Assembly: GCA_029859455.1 (NCBI GenBank)
Contig: JAOUDE010000061.1
Location: forward strand, 1 to 10,710
Reading direction: 5' to 3'
DNA from: Ignavibacteria bacterium
Lineage (GTDB): Bacteria; Bacteroidota; Ignavibacteria; UBA10030; UBA6906
Length of the DNA stretch: 10,710 nt
The notes beneath the pieces were generated by a model, which was not told the origin of the DNA, searched no databases, and worked only from the letters and a program-made list of their open reading frames with translations. Shown one piece after another: positions 1 to 6,920 of the stretch (the first letter of the stretch is position 1; every line of letters begins with the position of its first letter). A program made the translations under genes and the position numbers.

Positions 1-70
1 GCTGTAACCTTACCAGGGCCGGATCGTTTAAATGAACACTGCGTAACACATCCAAACCATGGAGACCATC
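1..70. other. Non-coding leader upstream of the DUF4097 gene
   Basis: This stretch precedes the first gene and shows no coding region I can support. I could not pick out a convincing promoter: TTTAAAT near 28-34 could be a -10-like element, but no -35 box lies at proper spacing and the upstream sequence is cut off by the window edge. It ends with the ribosome binding site of the next gene. Confidence 0.5.
61..64 (+). promoter_or_regulatory. Ribosome binding site GGAG that decides the start of the DUF4097 gene
   Basis: GGAG lies 6 bases before the ATG at 71. An in-frame ATG at 59 would overlap this element and would put four extra residues (M-E-T-I) before an otherwise normal signal peptide. 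Both facts favour the start at 71. Confidence 0.65.
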
Positions 71-970
71 ATGAAGTCAATCGCCCTGTTTGTTTCAATC
101 CTGTGTTTTCCGCTGGCCCTGTTCGGCGGAGAGAAGAAATTCGAAAAGAAGTTTGATGTTGATTCTGGAGGGCGGCTTGTCGTCAAAACGGATTTCGGGG
201 ATGTTTCCGTCAAAGGAACTTCATCGGATGTTGTGTCAATCAATGCCCTGATCCGGGGGAGCATGAGTGACCTCGACGAATTCGAGGTGACAGCGGATCA
301 ATCGGGCAACACTGTTGAGGTCCGGGGCAAGGGACCGAAGAGCGACAGCTGGTGGAGCTCGGGTCTGGACAATATGAGTGTGAGGATCATGATCGAGGTA
401 CCGGAACGGTTCAACATTGATGTTTCAACCGCCGGGGGTGACGTCACTGTTGATCGGATCGAAGGCGCCGTCGAGGCAGGAACGTCGGGGGGTGATGTGA
501 CGGTGCGGGGGATACGCGGAGAGGTCTCCGTCGGGACCTCGGGGGGCGACATCGTCGCGGAGGAGTTGACGGGGAATCTGAAAGGATCAACATCGGGCGG
601 CGATATCCGTGTTGCACAGCTTTCCGGTAATGCCGGTGTGGAGACCTCCGGGGGCGATATCCGGATCAGTGGTGTCGGCGGGAGTGTCCGCGCAGAAACC
701 TCCGGTGGTGACATCGTTGTCCTGCTGACCGGTACCAACAAGGGAGTGATGGCTGAAACATCAGGCGGAGACATTGAGATCCGCGCAGCAAAGGGAATTG
801 CCGCAAACCTCGATGCATCCACCAGTGGCGGTTCCGTGGTATGCAACCTTCCAATTCTGCTGGTGGGTGAAATCGATGAAAGCGAAGTGCGGGGGACGAT
901 CAATGGTGGCGGCGAGATGATCAGAGCGCGGACTTCCGGCGGAGACATCCGCATCAGGCAGGCGGACTAA
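71..970 (+). CDS. Secreted DUF4097-type beta-strand repeat protein (putative adhesin-like)
   Basis: The product is 299 residues, exported and probably periplasmic or surface-located. Residues 1-20 form a Sec signal peptide: Lys2, then a hydrophobic run, then a likely cut near ALFGG-E. From about residue 118 to the end it is a beta-repeat domain with the motif T-S-G-G-D-I/V. The motif's first residue falls at 120, 138, 156, 174, 192 and 210 (exactly 18 apart), then at 230, 251 and 288. Such regular Gly-Asp turns are typical of the DUF4097/DUF4098 family, thought to form a beta-solenoid; family members are often called putative adhesins, but their function is not established. Residues 88-100 (GPKSDSWWSSGLD) are a distinct polar/aromatic loop. 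I see no anchor or C-terminal sorting domain. The gene converges on the carboxypeptidase gene with stop codons touching. The family call is fairly sure; any role in adhesion or envelope stress is a guess. Confidence 0.8.
   Translation: MKSIALFVSILCFPLALFGGEKKFEKKFDVDSGGRLVVKTDFGDVSVKGTSSDVVSINALIRGSMSDLDEFEVTADQSGNTVEVRGKGPKSDSWWSSGLDNMSVRIMIEVPERFNIDVSTAGGDVTVDRIEGAVEAGTSGGDVTVRGIRGEVSVGTSGGDIVAEELTGNLKGSTSGGDIRVAQLSGNAGVETSGGDIRISGVGGSVRAETSGGDIVVLLTGTNKGVMAETSGGDIEIRAAKGIAANLDASTSGGSVVCNLPILLVGEIDESEVRGTINGGGEMIRARTSGGDIRIRQAD
428..946 (+). repeat. Intragenic 54-base repeat array encoding TSGGD turns
   Basis: Nine copies of a codon block for T-S/A-G-G-D/S-I/V start at 428, 482, 536, 590, 644, 698, 758, 821 and 932. 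The first six are exactly 54 bases apart. A degenerate NGGGE copy lies between the last two. The serine codons differ between copies (TCG, TCC, TCA, AGT), so the repeats are old at DNA level and appear to be kept by selection on the protein, not by recent tandem duplication. Confidence 0.85.
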
Positions 971-2413
971 TCAGAAATTGCGTCGGCGCATTGACGCGAG
1001 CAGTGCGCCGATTGCATCCTGCACATTTCTGTAGGGTGTTGCCTTGCCGGCGTACTGTCCCATCAGGATGGAAAAGCAAAGAAGCTCGCCGTCGGCAGTC
1101 CGGACATAGCCGGTGAGGCTGGAGAGGCCTGAAGCTGTTCCTGTTTTAGCTCTCAGATTCCCTTCCGCCGCCGTACCTTTCATCCTGGATCGCAGCGTTC
1201 CGTCCACCCCTGCAACCGGCAGGGAAGATTCGAAGAGACCGGCAAGATCAGGTCTCTGAGAGACTCCTTCCAGAAGGTCCACGAGTGTTGCTGCCGACAC
1301 GAGGTTGTAGCGGGAGACCCCTGAGCCGTCGGCGATCAGCACTGCCGATGTATCGATTCCGAATCCGCTGAGAGAATTCTTTACTGCCATCGCGCCGCCT
1401 TTCGTGCTCCCCGGCCGCCCGGTCTTGACCTGGCCCGCAAGCCGGAAGAGCACCTCCGCGCTGAGATTATCACTCTGTTTCATCATCGTGACAATCGCCG
1501 AGTCAAGAGAACCTGTGCGCGTCCAGACCGGTTCGATCCCGTCCGGAACAACCCGCGGCGTTTGTTCGATTGACGTCTTGATCCCATAGTGATCAAGGGC
1601 CTCCCCGAGAAGTGTCAGCCAGTAGGCGACCGGATTGATTACGCTGATGTCAACCGATTTCGTCTTCCGTTCTATCGATCCTCGCAGGGCGATCTCTTCA
1701 CGATCGTTGACAGCCGTACGGCTTACAATCAATGAGTCATCATTCCGTTCCCATATCCTCACACCGTTGTCGACATGAACATACGAAGTGGGGGGAATGA
1801 CCTCCGTCCTGGTCGCATTGACGCCGCTGTTCGCCGGGAAGAGTATAGTCCTCACAGCATTGCCATTCACCGAAAGGGGGGATATTCTCATCACGTAATC
1901 GCCGGGATCGTCATCCCACATCCATCCCCGTCCCCATTGAATACTGTCAAAGAGTGAAATGTCCGCGGCCAGGCTCCAGGTCCTGTCCGCTGTAAGCGCA
2001 CCGGAGAGGCGGCGGGCTATCGAGTCGATGTCTGCGGTCCGCAGAAGCGGGTCTCCGCCGCCTCTGATGACGAGCGAAGAATCGCCGGCAACGAAACACT
2101 CCGTTCGCAGCTGAAAGCCGGGACCGAGGAGGTCGAGCACCGTCGCCGCGGTGAACAATTTCTGGTTGGAAGCAGGGGTAAAAAGAAGATCGGAGTTCAG
2201 GGAATAGAGCGGTTCATTCCTCGTCAGTGAATGGATCAGGATCCCTGCATTGGAAGGAGGAAAGAGTGTATCGGGGAGAAGAGAATCAATGGCGAATGCA
2301 AGAGACGGGTACGGGGACCAGCCCCGCGCCTCTGGCTTCTTGAGTTCGGAGGTGGATCCGCAGGCTCCCAGGACGAAGGTCAGAATGAGTGGAAACAGGA
2401 AATGGGGGCGCAT
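971..2413 (-). CDS. dacB: Lipoprotein D-alanyl-D-alanine carboxypeptidase/endopeptidase, peptidase S13 (PBP4/DacB family)
   Basis: This is a 480-residue penicillin-binding protein of the S13 family, which trims or cleaves peptidoglycan peptide cross-links in the periplasm. The three active-site motifs of serine penicillin-binding proteins are visible: S82-N-Q-K85 (SxxK, nucleophile Ser82), S314-D-N316 (SxN) and K423-T-G425 (KTG). About 230 residues separate the first two motifs, the large insertion typical of class C PBP4 proteins. The length matches the family (roughly 450-500). Residues 1-18 look like a lipoprotein signal (hydrophobic stretch, then L15-G-A-C18), implying a lipid anchor at Cys18; Gly19 rather than Asp would allow sorting to the outer membrane in Gram-negatives. 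The lipobox position supports the ATG at 2411-2413, which has no clear Shine-Dalgarno sequence. Its stop codon abuts the stop of the converging DUF4097 gene. The family is certain; the gene symbol is by family. Confidence 0.9.
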   Translation of the reverse strand: MRPHFLFPLILTFVLGACGSTSELKKPEARGWSPYPSLAFAIDSLLPDTLFPPSNAGILIHSLTRNEPLYSLNSDLLFTPASNQKLFTAATVLDLLGPGFQLRTECFVAGDSSLVIRGGGDPLLRTADIDSIARRLSGALTADRTWSLAADISLFDSIQWGRGWMWDDDPGDYVMRISPLSVNGNAVRTILFPANSGVNATRTEVIPPTSYVHVDNGVRIWERNDDSLIVSRTAVNDREEIALRGSIERKTKSVDISVINPVAYWLTLLGEALDHYGIKTSIEQTPRVVPDGIEPVWTRTGSLDSAIVTMMKQSDNLSAEVLFRLAGQVKTGRPGSTKGGAMAVKNSLSGFGIDTSAVLIADGSGVSRYNLVSAATLVDLLEGVSQRPDLAGLFESSLPVAGVDGTLRSRMKGTAAEGNLRAKTGTASGLSSLTGYVRTADGELLCFSILMGQYAGKATPYRNVQDAIGALLASMRRRNF

Positions 2414-2422
2414 TCGGTCAGG

Positions 2423-2451
2423 TTGATTGAGATGCCTATTGTCGCTATATT
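2423..2451 (+). promoter_or_regulatory. Candidate promoter for secA and the downstream gene block
   Basis: TTGATT (2423-2428) and TATATT (2446-2451) are 17 bases apart, four and five of six matches to the sigma70 -35 and -10 consensus. The same bases also fit the Bacteroidetes-type pattern, with TTG at 2423 followed 20 bases later by TATATTTA (consensus TAnnTTTG, last base differing). Transcription would begin near 2458, about 33 bases before the secA start. It lies in the only intergenic space upstream of the six-gene plus-strand block. Confidence 0.55.
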
Positions 2452-2476
2452 TATCAAAATTTTGCGTTGTTCACAA
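2448..2476 (-). promoter_or_regulatory. Candidate promoter for the S13 carboxypeptidase gene
   Basis: Read on the minus strand, TTGTGA (2476-2471) and TAAATA (2453-2448) are separated by 17 bases, resembling a weak sigma70-type promoter. It would give a leader of under 30 bases. The -10 element overlaps that of the opposing secA promoter candidate. The match is modest and the call is tentative. Confidence 0.3.
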
Positions 2477-2482
2477 CTTCCC

Positions 2483-2486
2483 AAGG
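2483..2486 (+). promoter_or_regulatory. Ribosome binding site AAGG that decides the secA start
   Basis: AAGG sits 4 bases before the ATG at 2491. A TTG at 2467 is in frame and would add eight residues (MFTTSQGS), but it lies close to the predicted transcription start and has no ribosome binding site. SecA proteins usually begin with a short hydrophobic/basic helix like MLPWLKKLFG, which also favours 2491. Confidence 0.6.
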
Positions 2487-2490
2487 CTCC

Positions 2491-5400
2491 ATGCTTCCCT
2501 GGCTGAAGAAACTGTTTGGCAGTAAACATGAAAAAGATGTTCGGACTCTCACCCCCCGTGTTGAGGAGATCAACAAGTTCTATGCTGAATTCGCGAACCT
2601 GACCGAAGAAGAACTCCGTTCGAAAACGGAGCAATTCCGGGAACAGATTCGCGAGGCGATGAAGGAGATCACGGAGGAGCAGGCGGCTCTGAAGGAGAAA
2701 CTGAAGGCAGTGGTAGACCATGCCGAGCGGGAGAAGCTCCATTCAGAGCAGGATGAGCTGGAGAAGGAATACGAGGAGGTTCTGAACGAGACTCTCGACA
2801 GTCTGGTTCCGGAAGCGTTCGCCGTTGTGAAAGAAGCGTGCCGTCGTCTCTCCGGCGAACAATTCGATCTGATGGGAAGTCCTTCCGTCTGGGAGATGAT
2901 TCCGTTTGATGTCCAGTTGATCGGCGGCATTGTTCTGCACCAGGGCCGTATTGCGGAAATGGCGACAGGAGAGGGAAAGACCCTGGTTGCAACGATGCCG
3001 GCATACCTGAATGCGCTTCCCGGGCGGGGTGTCCATATCGTTACCGTGAATGATTATCTGGCGAAGAGAGACAGTCTCTGGATGGGGAAAGTCTATGAGT
3101 ATCTCGGTCTGACGGTCGGGTGTATTCAGAACCAGATGGATGCCCAGCAGCGGCGGAAGCAATATGCTTGTGATATTACGTACGGCACCAACAATGAATT
3201 CGGTTTCGATTATCTGCGCGACAACATGGTGGTCTCGCCGGAGGATATGGTGCAGCGACCGCATGCCTATGCGATCGTTGACGAGGTTGACTCTGTCCTG
3301 ATCGATGAAGCGAGGACCCCTCTCATCATCAGCGGACCCGTCAAAAGCGCCGACCACAAGTACAACGAAATGAGGCCGCATGTTCAGCGGCTTGTCAATG
3401 CCCAGAAGAGTCTCATTTCTCAGCAGGTTGCAGAGGCGGAGAAATTACTTGCGGATGGAAAAGAGGAGGAGGCGGGACCTCTCCTTCTCCGGGCGAACCG
3501 CGGCCTGCCAAAGCATCCTCGACTGGCGAAAGTCCTTTCCGAACCTTCCACCAAGCGGCTTCTCCAGCGGACCGAAGTGGAATTCCTGCGCGACAGCTCG
3601 CGCCGGATGCCGGAGATCGACGATGAGCTGTATTATGCGATCGATGAGAAGAGCCACCAGATCAATATGACGGAAAAGGGGCGCGAGCTCCTGATGCCGC
3701 TGGTGCACGACAAGGATTTCTTTGTGCTCCCGGACCTGGGGACCGAGTTCAGCATGATCGAGAATGATCCTGTGTTCTCAGATGAGCAAAAGCAGCAGAA
3801 GAAGGATGAGTTCAATCAGCTCTACGCCGAGCGAAGCGAGAGGATTCATACTGTCACGCAATTGCTCCGTGCGTTTTCCTTGTACGAACTGGATGATGAA
3901 TATGTGGTCACGGACGGCAAGGTTCAGATCGTCGATGAATTTACCGGTCGTCTGCTCGCGGGGCGCCGGTATTCTGACGGACTTCATCAGGCGATCGAAG
4001 CGAAGGAAGGTGTGAAGGTTGAGCGTGACATGCAAACGCTGGCAACGATCACGCTCCAGAACTATTTCCGGATGTACAAGAAGCTGGCAGGGATGACAGG
4101 AACGGCGGAGACGGAAGCAGGCGAGTTTCTGGATATTTACAAACTCGACGTTGTCGTCATTCCGACCAACAAACCGATCGTCCGGGATGACCAGCATGAT
4201 CTCATCTATAAGACCAAACGGGAGAAATACAACGCCGTTACGGAAGAGATCGAAAAGATGCGGGCGGCGAACAGGCCGGTGCTGGTCGGCACGACGAGCG
4301 TCGAAGTGTCGGAAACCGTCAGCCGGATGTTGAAGCGAAAGAATGTCCCGCACAATGTTCTGAACGCGAAACAGCATCAGCGTGAGGCAGAGGTCGTCGC
4401 CCACGCAGGGCTTCCCGGTTCGATCACAATTGCAACCAACATGGCGGGCCGCGGGACGGATATCAAGCTCGGTCCCGGGGTGAAAGACGCAGGGGGGCTC
4501 CATATCGTCGGTACCGAACGGCATGAGGCGCGGCGGATCGATCGTCAGTTGCGGGGCCGCTCCGGCCGTCAGGGTGATCCCGGATCGACCCAGTTCTTCC
4601 TTTCACTCGAAGACGATCTGATGCGCCTTTTCGGGAGCGAACGGATTGCGGGGATTATGGAGCGGCTCGGCCTCAAGGATGGTGAGGTGATTCAGCATCC
4701 GATGATCACCAAGTCGGTTGAGCGGGCCCAGCGAAAAGTGGAGGAGAACAATTTTGGCATTCGCAAGCGTCTGCTCGAGTACGACAACGTGATGAACCAG
4801 CAACGGGAGGTTGTCTATTCCCGGCGGCGCCGCGCGCTGACCGAAGAGCGGATCAAAGACGACATCCTCGACCTGGTTGATGATACCTCGCGTGATCTGG
4901 TGGACAAATACTATGGTGACGGCGATCTCGAGGGACTGCGCGCAGAAGTGAGGGGGACGCTCCTTGTGGATCTGAATCTCGGGCAGGACGAGTTCCAGCG
5001 GCTCGGTCCGGACGGTGTTTCGGAACGTATCACGAAGGAAGCGGCTGAATTCTACAGGCGTAAGGAAGAAAAACTCGGTCCGGAGATGATGGCACGGATC
5101 GAGAAGGGTGTTGTTCTTCAGGTGATCGACGAGCGCTGGAAGGACCATTTGCGCGAGATGGACGATCTGAAAGAAGGTATTCATCTCCGCGCCTACGGTC
5201 AGAAAGATCCGCTTCTCGAGTACAAGTCTGAGGCATTTCGTCTGTTTGCTGACCTGCTGCGCGCGATGAATGCCGAGATCGCAACCACCGTTCTTAAGTT
5301 GTTCCCGGCAACTGTCCGCGACATGCCTATCAAAGGACCCCAACCGCCGCCGACACAGATGCAGATGTCGCACGATTCGGCAGTGGGGATGGGGTTCCAG

Positions 5401-5574
5401 GGAAACCGCGAGCCGGTAGCCGGAGCCGCGGGCCAGGCCGCCGGAGGCGGGGGGTCCGAAGGGCGGAAGGCGCCGGGCAAACCTCAGCCGGTCCATGTGG
5501 GAGACAAGATTGGCAGGAACGATCCCTGTCCCTGCGGGAGTGGAAAGAAATACAAACAGTGCCACGGCAGATAG
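2491..5574 (+). CDS. secA: Preprotein translocase ATPase SecA
   Basis: SecA is the ATP-driven motor that pushes unfolded preproteins through SecYEG at the inner membrane. The product is 1027 residues (E. coli SecA is 901). Visible motifs in order: Walker A ATGEGKT (158-164), Walker B DEVD (264-267), ARTPLIISG (274-282), GRRYSDGLHQAIEAKEGV (491-508), MTGTA (535-539), ATNMAGRGTDI (648-658) and QLRGRSGRQGD (686-696). A low-complexity Gly/Pro/Ala linker covers about 945-1003. The C-terminal metal-binding tail has Cys1013, Cys1015, Cys1024 and His1025, the zinc motif that in other bacteria contacts SecB and phospholipid. Two extra segments stand out: a charged, probably coiled stretch at about 55-97 and a block at about 288-372 after the first ATPase motifs. 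Both are features I associate with Bacteroidetes/Chlorobi-type SecA. The gene heads a six-gene block; glnB follows after 21 bases. Confidence 0.98.
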   Translation: MLPWLKKLFGSKHEKDVRTLTPRVEEINKFYAEFANLTEEELRSKTEQFREQIREAMKEITEEQAALKEKLKAVVDHAEREKLHSEQDELEKEYEEVLNETLDSLVPEAFAVVKEACRRLSGEQFDLMGSPSVWEMIPFDVQLIGGIVLHQGRIAEMATGEGKTLVATMPAYLNALPGRGVHIVTVNDYLAKRDSLWMGKVYEYLGLTVGCIQNQMDAQQRRKQYACDITYGTNNEFGFDYLRDNMVVSPEDMVQRPHAYAIVDEVDSVLIDEARTPLIISGPVKSADHKYNEMRPHVQRLVNAQKSLISQQVAEAEKLLADGKEEEAGPLLLRANRGLPKHPRLAKVLSEPSTKRLLQRTEVEFLRDSSRRMPEIDDELYYAIDEKSHQINMTEKGRELLMPLVHDKDFFVLPDLGTEFSMIENDPVFSDEQKQQKKDEFNQLYAERSERIHTVTQLLRAFSLYELDDEYVVTDGKVQIVDEFTGRLLAGRRYSDGLHQAIEAKEGVKVERDMQTLATITLQNYFRMYKKLAGMTGTAETEAGEFLDIYKLDVVVIPTNKPIVRDDQHDLIYKTKREKYNAVTEEIEKMRAANRPVLVGTTSVEVSETVSRMLKRKNVPHNVLNAKQHQREAEVVAHAGLPGSITIATNMAGRGTDIKLGPGVKDAGGLHIVGTERHEARRIDRQLRGRSGRQGDPGSTQFFLSLEDDLMRLFGSERIAGIMERLGLKDGEVIQHPMITKSVERAQRKVEENNFGIRKRLLEYDNVMNQQREVVYSRRRRALTEERIKDDILDLVDDTSRDLVDKYYGDGDLEGLRAEVRGTLLVDLNLGQDEFQRLGPDGVSERITKEAAEFYRRKEEKLGPEMMARIEKGVVLQVIDERWKDHLREMDDLKEGIHLRAYGQKDPLLEYKSEAFRLFADLLRAMNAEIATTVLKLFPATVRDMPIKGPQPPPTQMQMSHDSAVGMGFQGNREPVAGAAGQAAGGGGSEGRKAPGKPQPVHVGDKIGRNDPCPCGSGKKYKQCHGR

Positions 5575-5595
5575 CCGCCACCCCGGAGATACCCT

Positions 5596-5934
5596 ATGAA
5601 GAAAATTGAAGCGGTGATCAGACCATTCCGGATCGATGATGTCCGCGAGGCCCTTGCAGAAATCGGGGTCCGGGGGCTGACGCTGACCGAAGTGAAGGGA
5701 TATGGTCGTCAAAAAGGACACACCGAACTCTACCGGGGATCTGAGTATCAGATGGATTTCCTCCCGAAGATGAAAATCGAAGTGATTGTTGCTGACCCCA
5801 TGGCGGACAAGGTTGTTGACACGATCATGAAAGCGGCAAAGACAGGACAGGTGGGGGACGGAAAGATCTTCGTGTCGAATATCGAAGATGTCATCCGTGT
5901 CCGCACCGGAGAATCGGGCGAAGAGGCGTTGTGA
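5596..5934 (+). CDS. glnB: Nitrogen regulatory protein P-II (GlnB/GlnK family)
   Basis: This 112-residue protein is a trimeric PII signalling protein that reads 2-oxoglutarate and ATP/ADP and controls nitrogen assimilation targets such as glutamine synthetase adenylylation or ammonium channels. The length is exactly that of the family. The T-loop (about 37-55, GRQKGHTELYRGSEYQMDF) keeps Tyr51, the uridylylation site in proteobacteria, and Tyr46. The B-loop TGQVGDGKIF (83-92) with Lys90 and the C-terminal RVRTGE (101-106) with Arg101 and Arg103 make the nucleotide site. All key residues are present. GGAG at 5585-5588 is 7 bases before the ATG. The neighbours are secA and era; no amtB, glnA or glnD is in view, so the partner cannot be inferred. 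The stop overlaps the era start (GTGA). A terminator-like hairpin lies 39 bases after its stop. GlnB versus GlnK cannot be decided from sequence alone. Confidence 0.93.
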   Translation: MKKIEAVIRPFRIDDVREALAEIGVRGLTLTEVKGYGRQKGHTELYRGSEYQMDFLPKMKIEVIVADPMADKVVDTIMKAAKTGQVGDGKIFVSNIEDVIRVRTGESGEEAL

Positions 5935-6920
5935 CGGATCCTTCCGGCGACAAGCCAGTACACGATACCGATGACCCCGTTTTTCAACCAGACGGGGTTT
6001 TTCATCCCGGGACCATCCCGGAGGATTTCCGCTGTGGCTATGTCGCGATCATCGGCATGCCGAATGTCGGAAAATCGACTCTCCTGAACGCTCTGCTCGG
6101 GCAGAAAATATCGATTGTCACGCCGAAACCGCAGACGACGCGTCACCGTCTCCTCGGCATTCTGACGACTGATTCCTATCAGACAATCTTTCTGGACACT
6201 CCCGGAATGCTGGAACCGAAATATCTTTTGCAGGAACGGATGATGGAACAGGTATCCCTTGCCATCGGTGATGCGGATGTGCTGCTTCTTCTTGTCGATG
6301 CGACGAAGGCTGCGAGTAATGCATGGCTGGAGCAGGATGCGATGGTGGCACGCCTCAAGGAAACCGGCACCCCGGCTATCCTGATCATCAACAAAATCGA
6401 CCGTGTGCAGAAACTGGCGATACTGCCGATGATCGCATCCTATGCCGGAACAGGACTGTTCACCGAAATTATTCCGGTTTCTGCGTTGAAGAGGGATGGA
6501 ACTGCTGAAATTCTTTCTGCCCTCGTCAAACTGCTCCCCCGGCATCCACCCTTGTATCCGGCGGACATTGTCAGTGAACAGAGCGAGCGTTTCTTCGTGT
6601 CGGAGATTGTCCGCGAGAAAGTGTTCCTGAACTGCAAAGAAGAAATTCCGTACTCAACAGCAGTGGATATCGTTGAGTTCAAAGAGCGGGAGAAGGGAAA
6701 GACCTTCATCAGAGGAGAGATCTATGTCGAGCGTGATTCCCAGAGGGGTATCGTGATCGGTCGTGACGGGGCGATGCTGAAAAAAATCGGAGCCGCGGCA
6801 CGTCGGGAGGCGGAGTCTTTCCTGCAGCACGAGGTCTATCTCGAGCTTCACGTGAAAGTCCGCGAGGAGTGGAGACGAAAGGGAGAATGGCTTGACAAGA
6901 TGGGGTACAAGACGCAATGA
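5931..6920 (+). CDS. era: Ribosome-assembly GTPase Era
   Basis: Era is an essential GTPase that binds the 3' end of 16S rRNA and helps mature the 30S subunit. The 329-residue product has a GTPase domain with G1 GMPNVGKST (42-50), a G2 region around KPQTTRHR (66-73), G3 DTPG (89-92), G4 NKID (154-157) and G5 SALK (184-187). A C-terminal KH domain follows, with IGRDG (276-280) as its GxxG loop and the ending LHVKVREEWRRKGEWLDKMG that marks Era. Usual length is about 300. The excess is an acidic, proline-rich N-terminal extension of about 28-35 residues before CGYVAIIG. The GTG at 5931 overlaps the glnB stop in GTGA and has GAGG at 5923-5926. I find no in-frame ATG, GTG or TTG between 5931 and the G1 motif, so this start is forced unless a non-standard codon is used. 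The extension region contains a terminator-like hairpin. The GTPase call is certain; the N-terminus is less so. Confidence 0.95.
   Translation: MTDPSGDKPVHDTDDPVFQPDGVFHPGTIPEDFRCGYVAIIGMPNVGKSTLLNALLGQKISIVTPKPQTTRHRLLGILTTDSYQTIFLDTPGMLEPKYLLQERMMEQVSLAIGDADVLLLLVDATKAASNAWLEQDAMVARLKETGTPAILIINKIDRVQKLAILPMIASYAGTGLFTEIIPVSALKRDGTAEILSALVKLLPRHPPLYPADIVSEQSERFFVSEIVREKVFLNCKEEIPYSTAVDIVEFKEREKGKTFIRGEIYVERDSQRGIVIGRDGAMLKKIGAAARREAESFLQHEVYLELHVKVREEWRRKGEWLDKMGYKTQ
5974..6002 (+). terminator. Terminator-like hairpin and U-tract inside the 5' end of era
   Basis: ACCCCGTTT (5974-5982) pairs with AGACGGGGT (5990-5998): nine base pairs including one G-U, with a 7-base loop. A run of five T (5998-6002) ends the structure. 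On the minus strand no T-run follows, so the signal is directional and matches the glnB direction. It sits 39 bases after the glnB stop and about 28 bases before the conserved start of Era. It could terminate glnB transcripts or act as an attenuator that ribosomes translating the era extension would disrupt. The shape is clear; its activity is unproven. Confidence 0.5.

Noticed and set aside
298..954. Long open frame on the minus strand, 218 codons, opposite the DUF4097 gene
   Set aside because: It mirrors the repeat structure (recurring SPPEV) of the plus-strand gene. The plus-strand frame has a signal peptide and family motifs, so this is a shadow of biased repeat codons.
984..1010. Inverted repeat CGGCGCA / TGCGCCG with a 13-base loop just after the DUF4097 stop, a possible terminator
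   Set aside because: No T-run follows on either strand at the right place, and it lies in the coding end of the carboxypeptidase gene. It was not strong enough to annotate.
4603..5721. Minus-strand open frame of 372 codons opposite the end of secA and the start of glnB
   Set aside because: It lies antisense to highly conserved secA motifs and crosses into glnB. No recognisable domain is present, and both sense genes are certain.
6020..6042. GGAGG at 6020-6024 as a ribosome binding site for a shorter era, with ATG at 6040 or GTG at 6034
   Set aside because: Both start codons are out of frame with the GTPase domain, and the frame from 6040 stops after 15 codons. The GGAGG is explained as codons for Pro-Glu-Asp.
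5748..6545. Minus-strand open frame of 265 codons opposite glnB and era
   Set aside because: The sense-strand genes are strongly conserved families. The antisense protein shows no motif and is a shadow frame.
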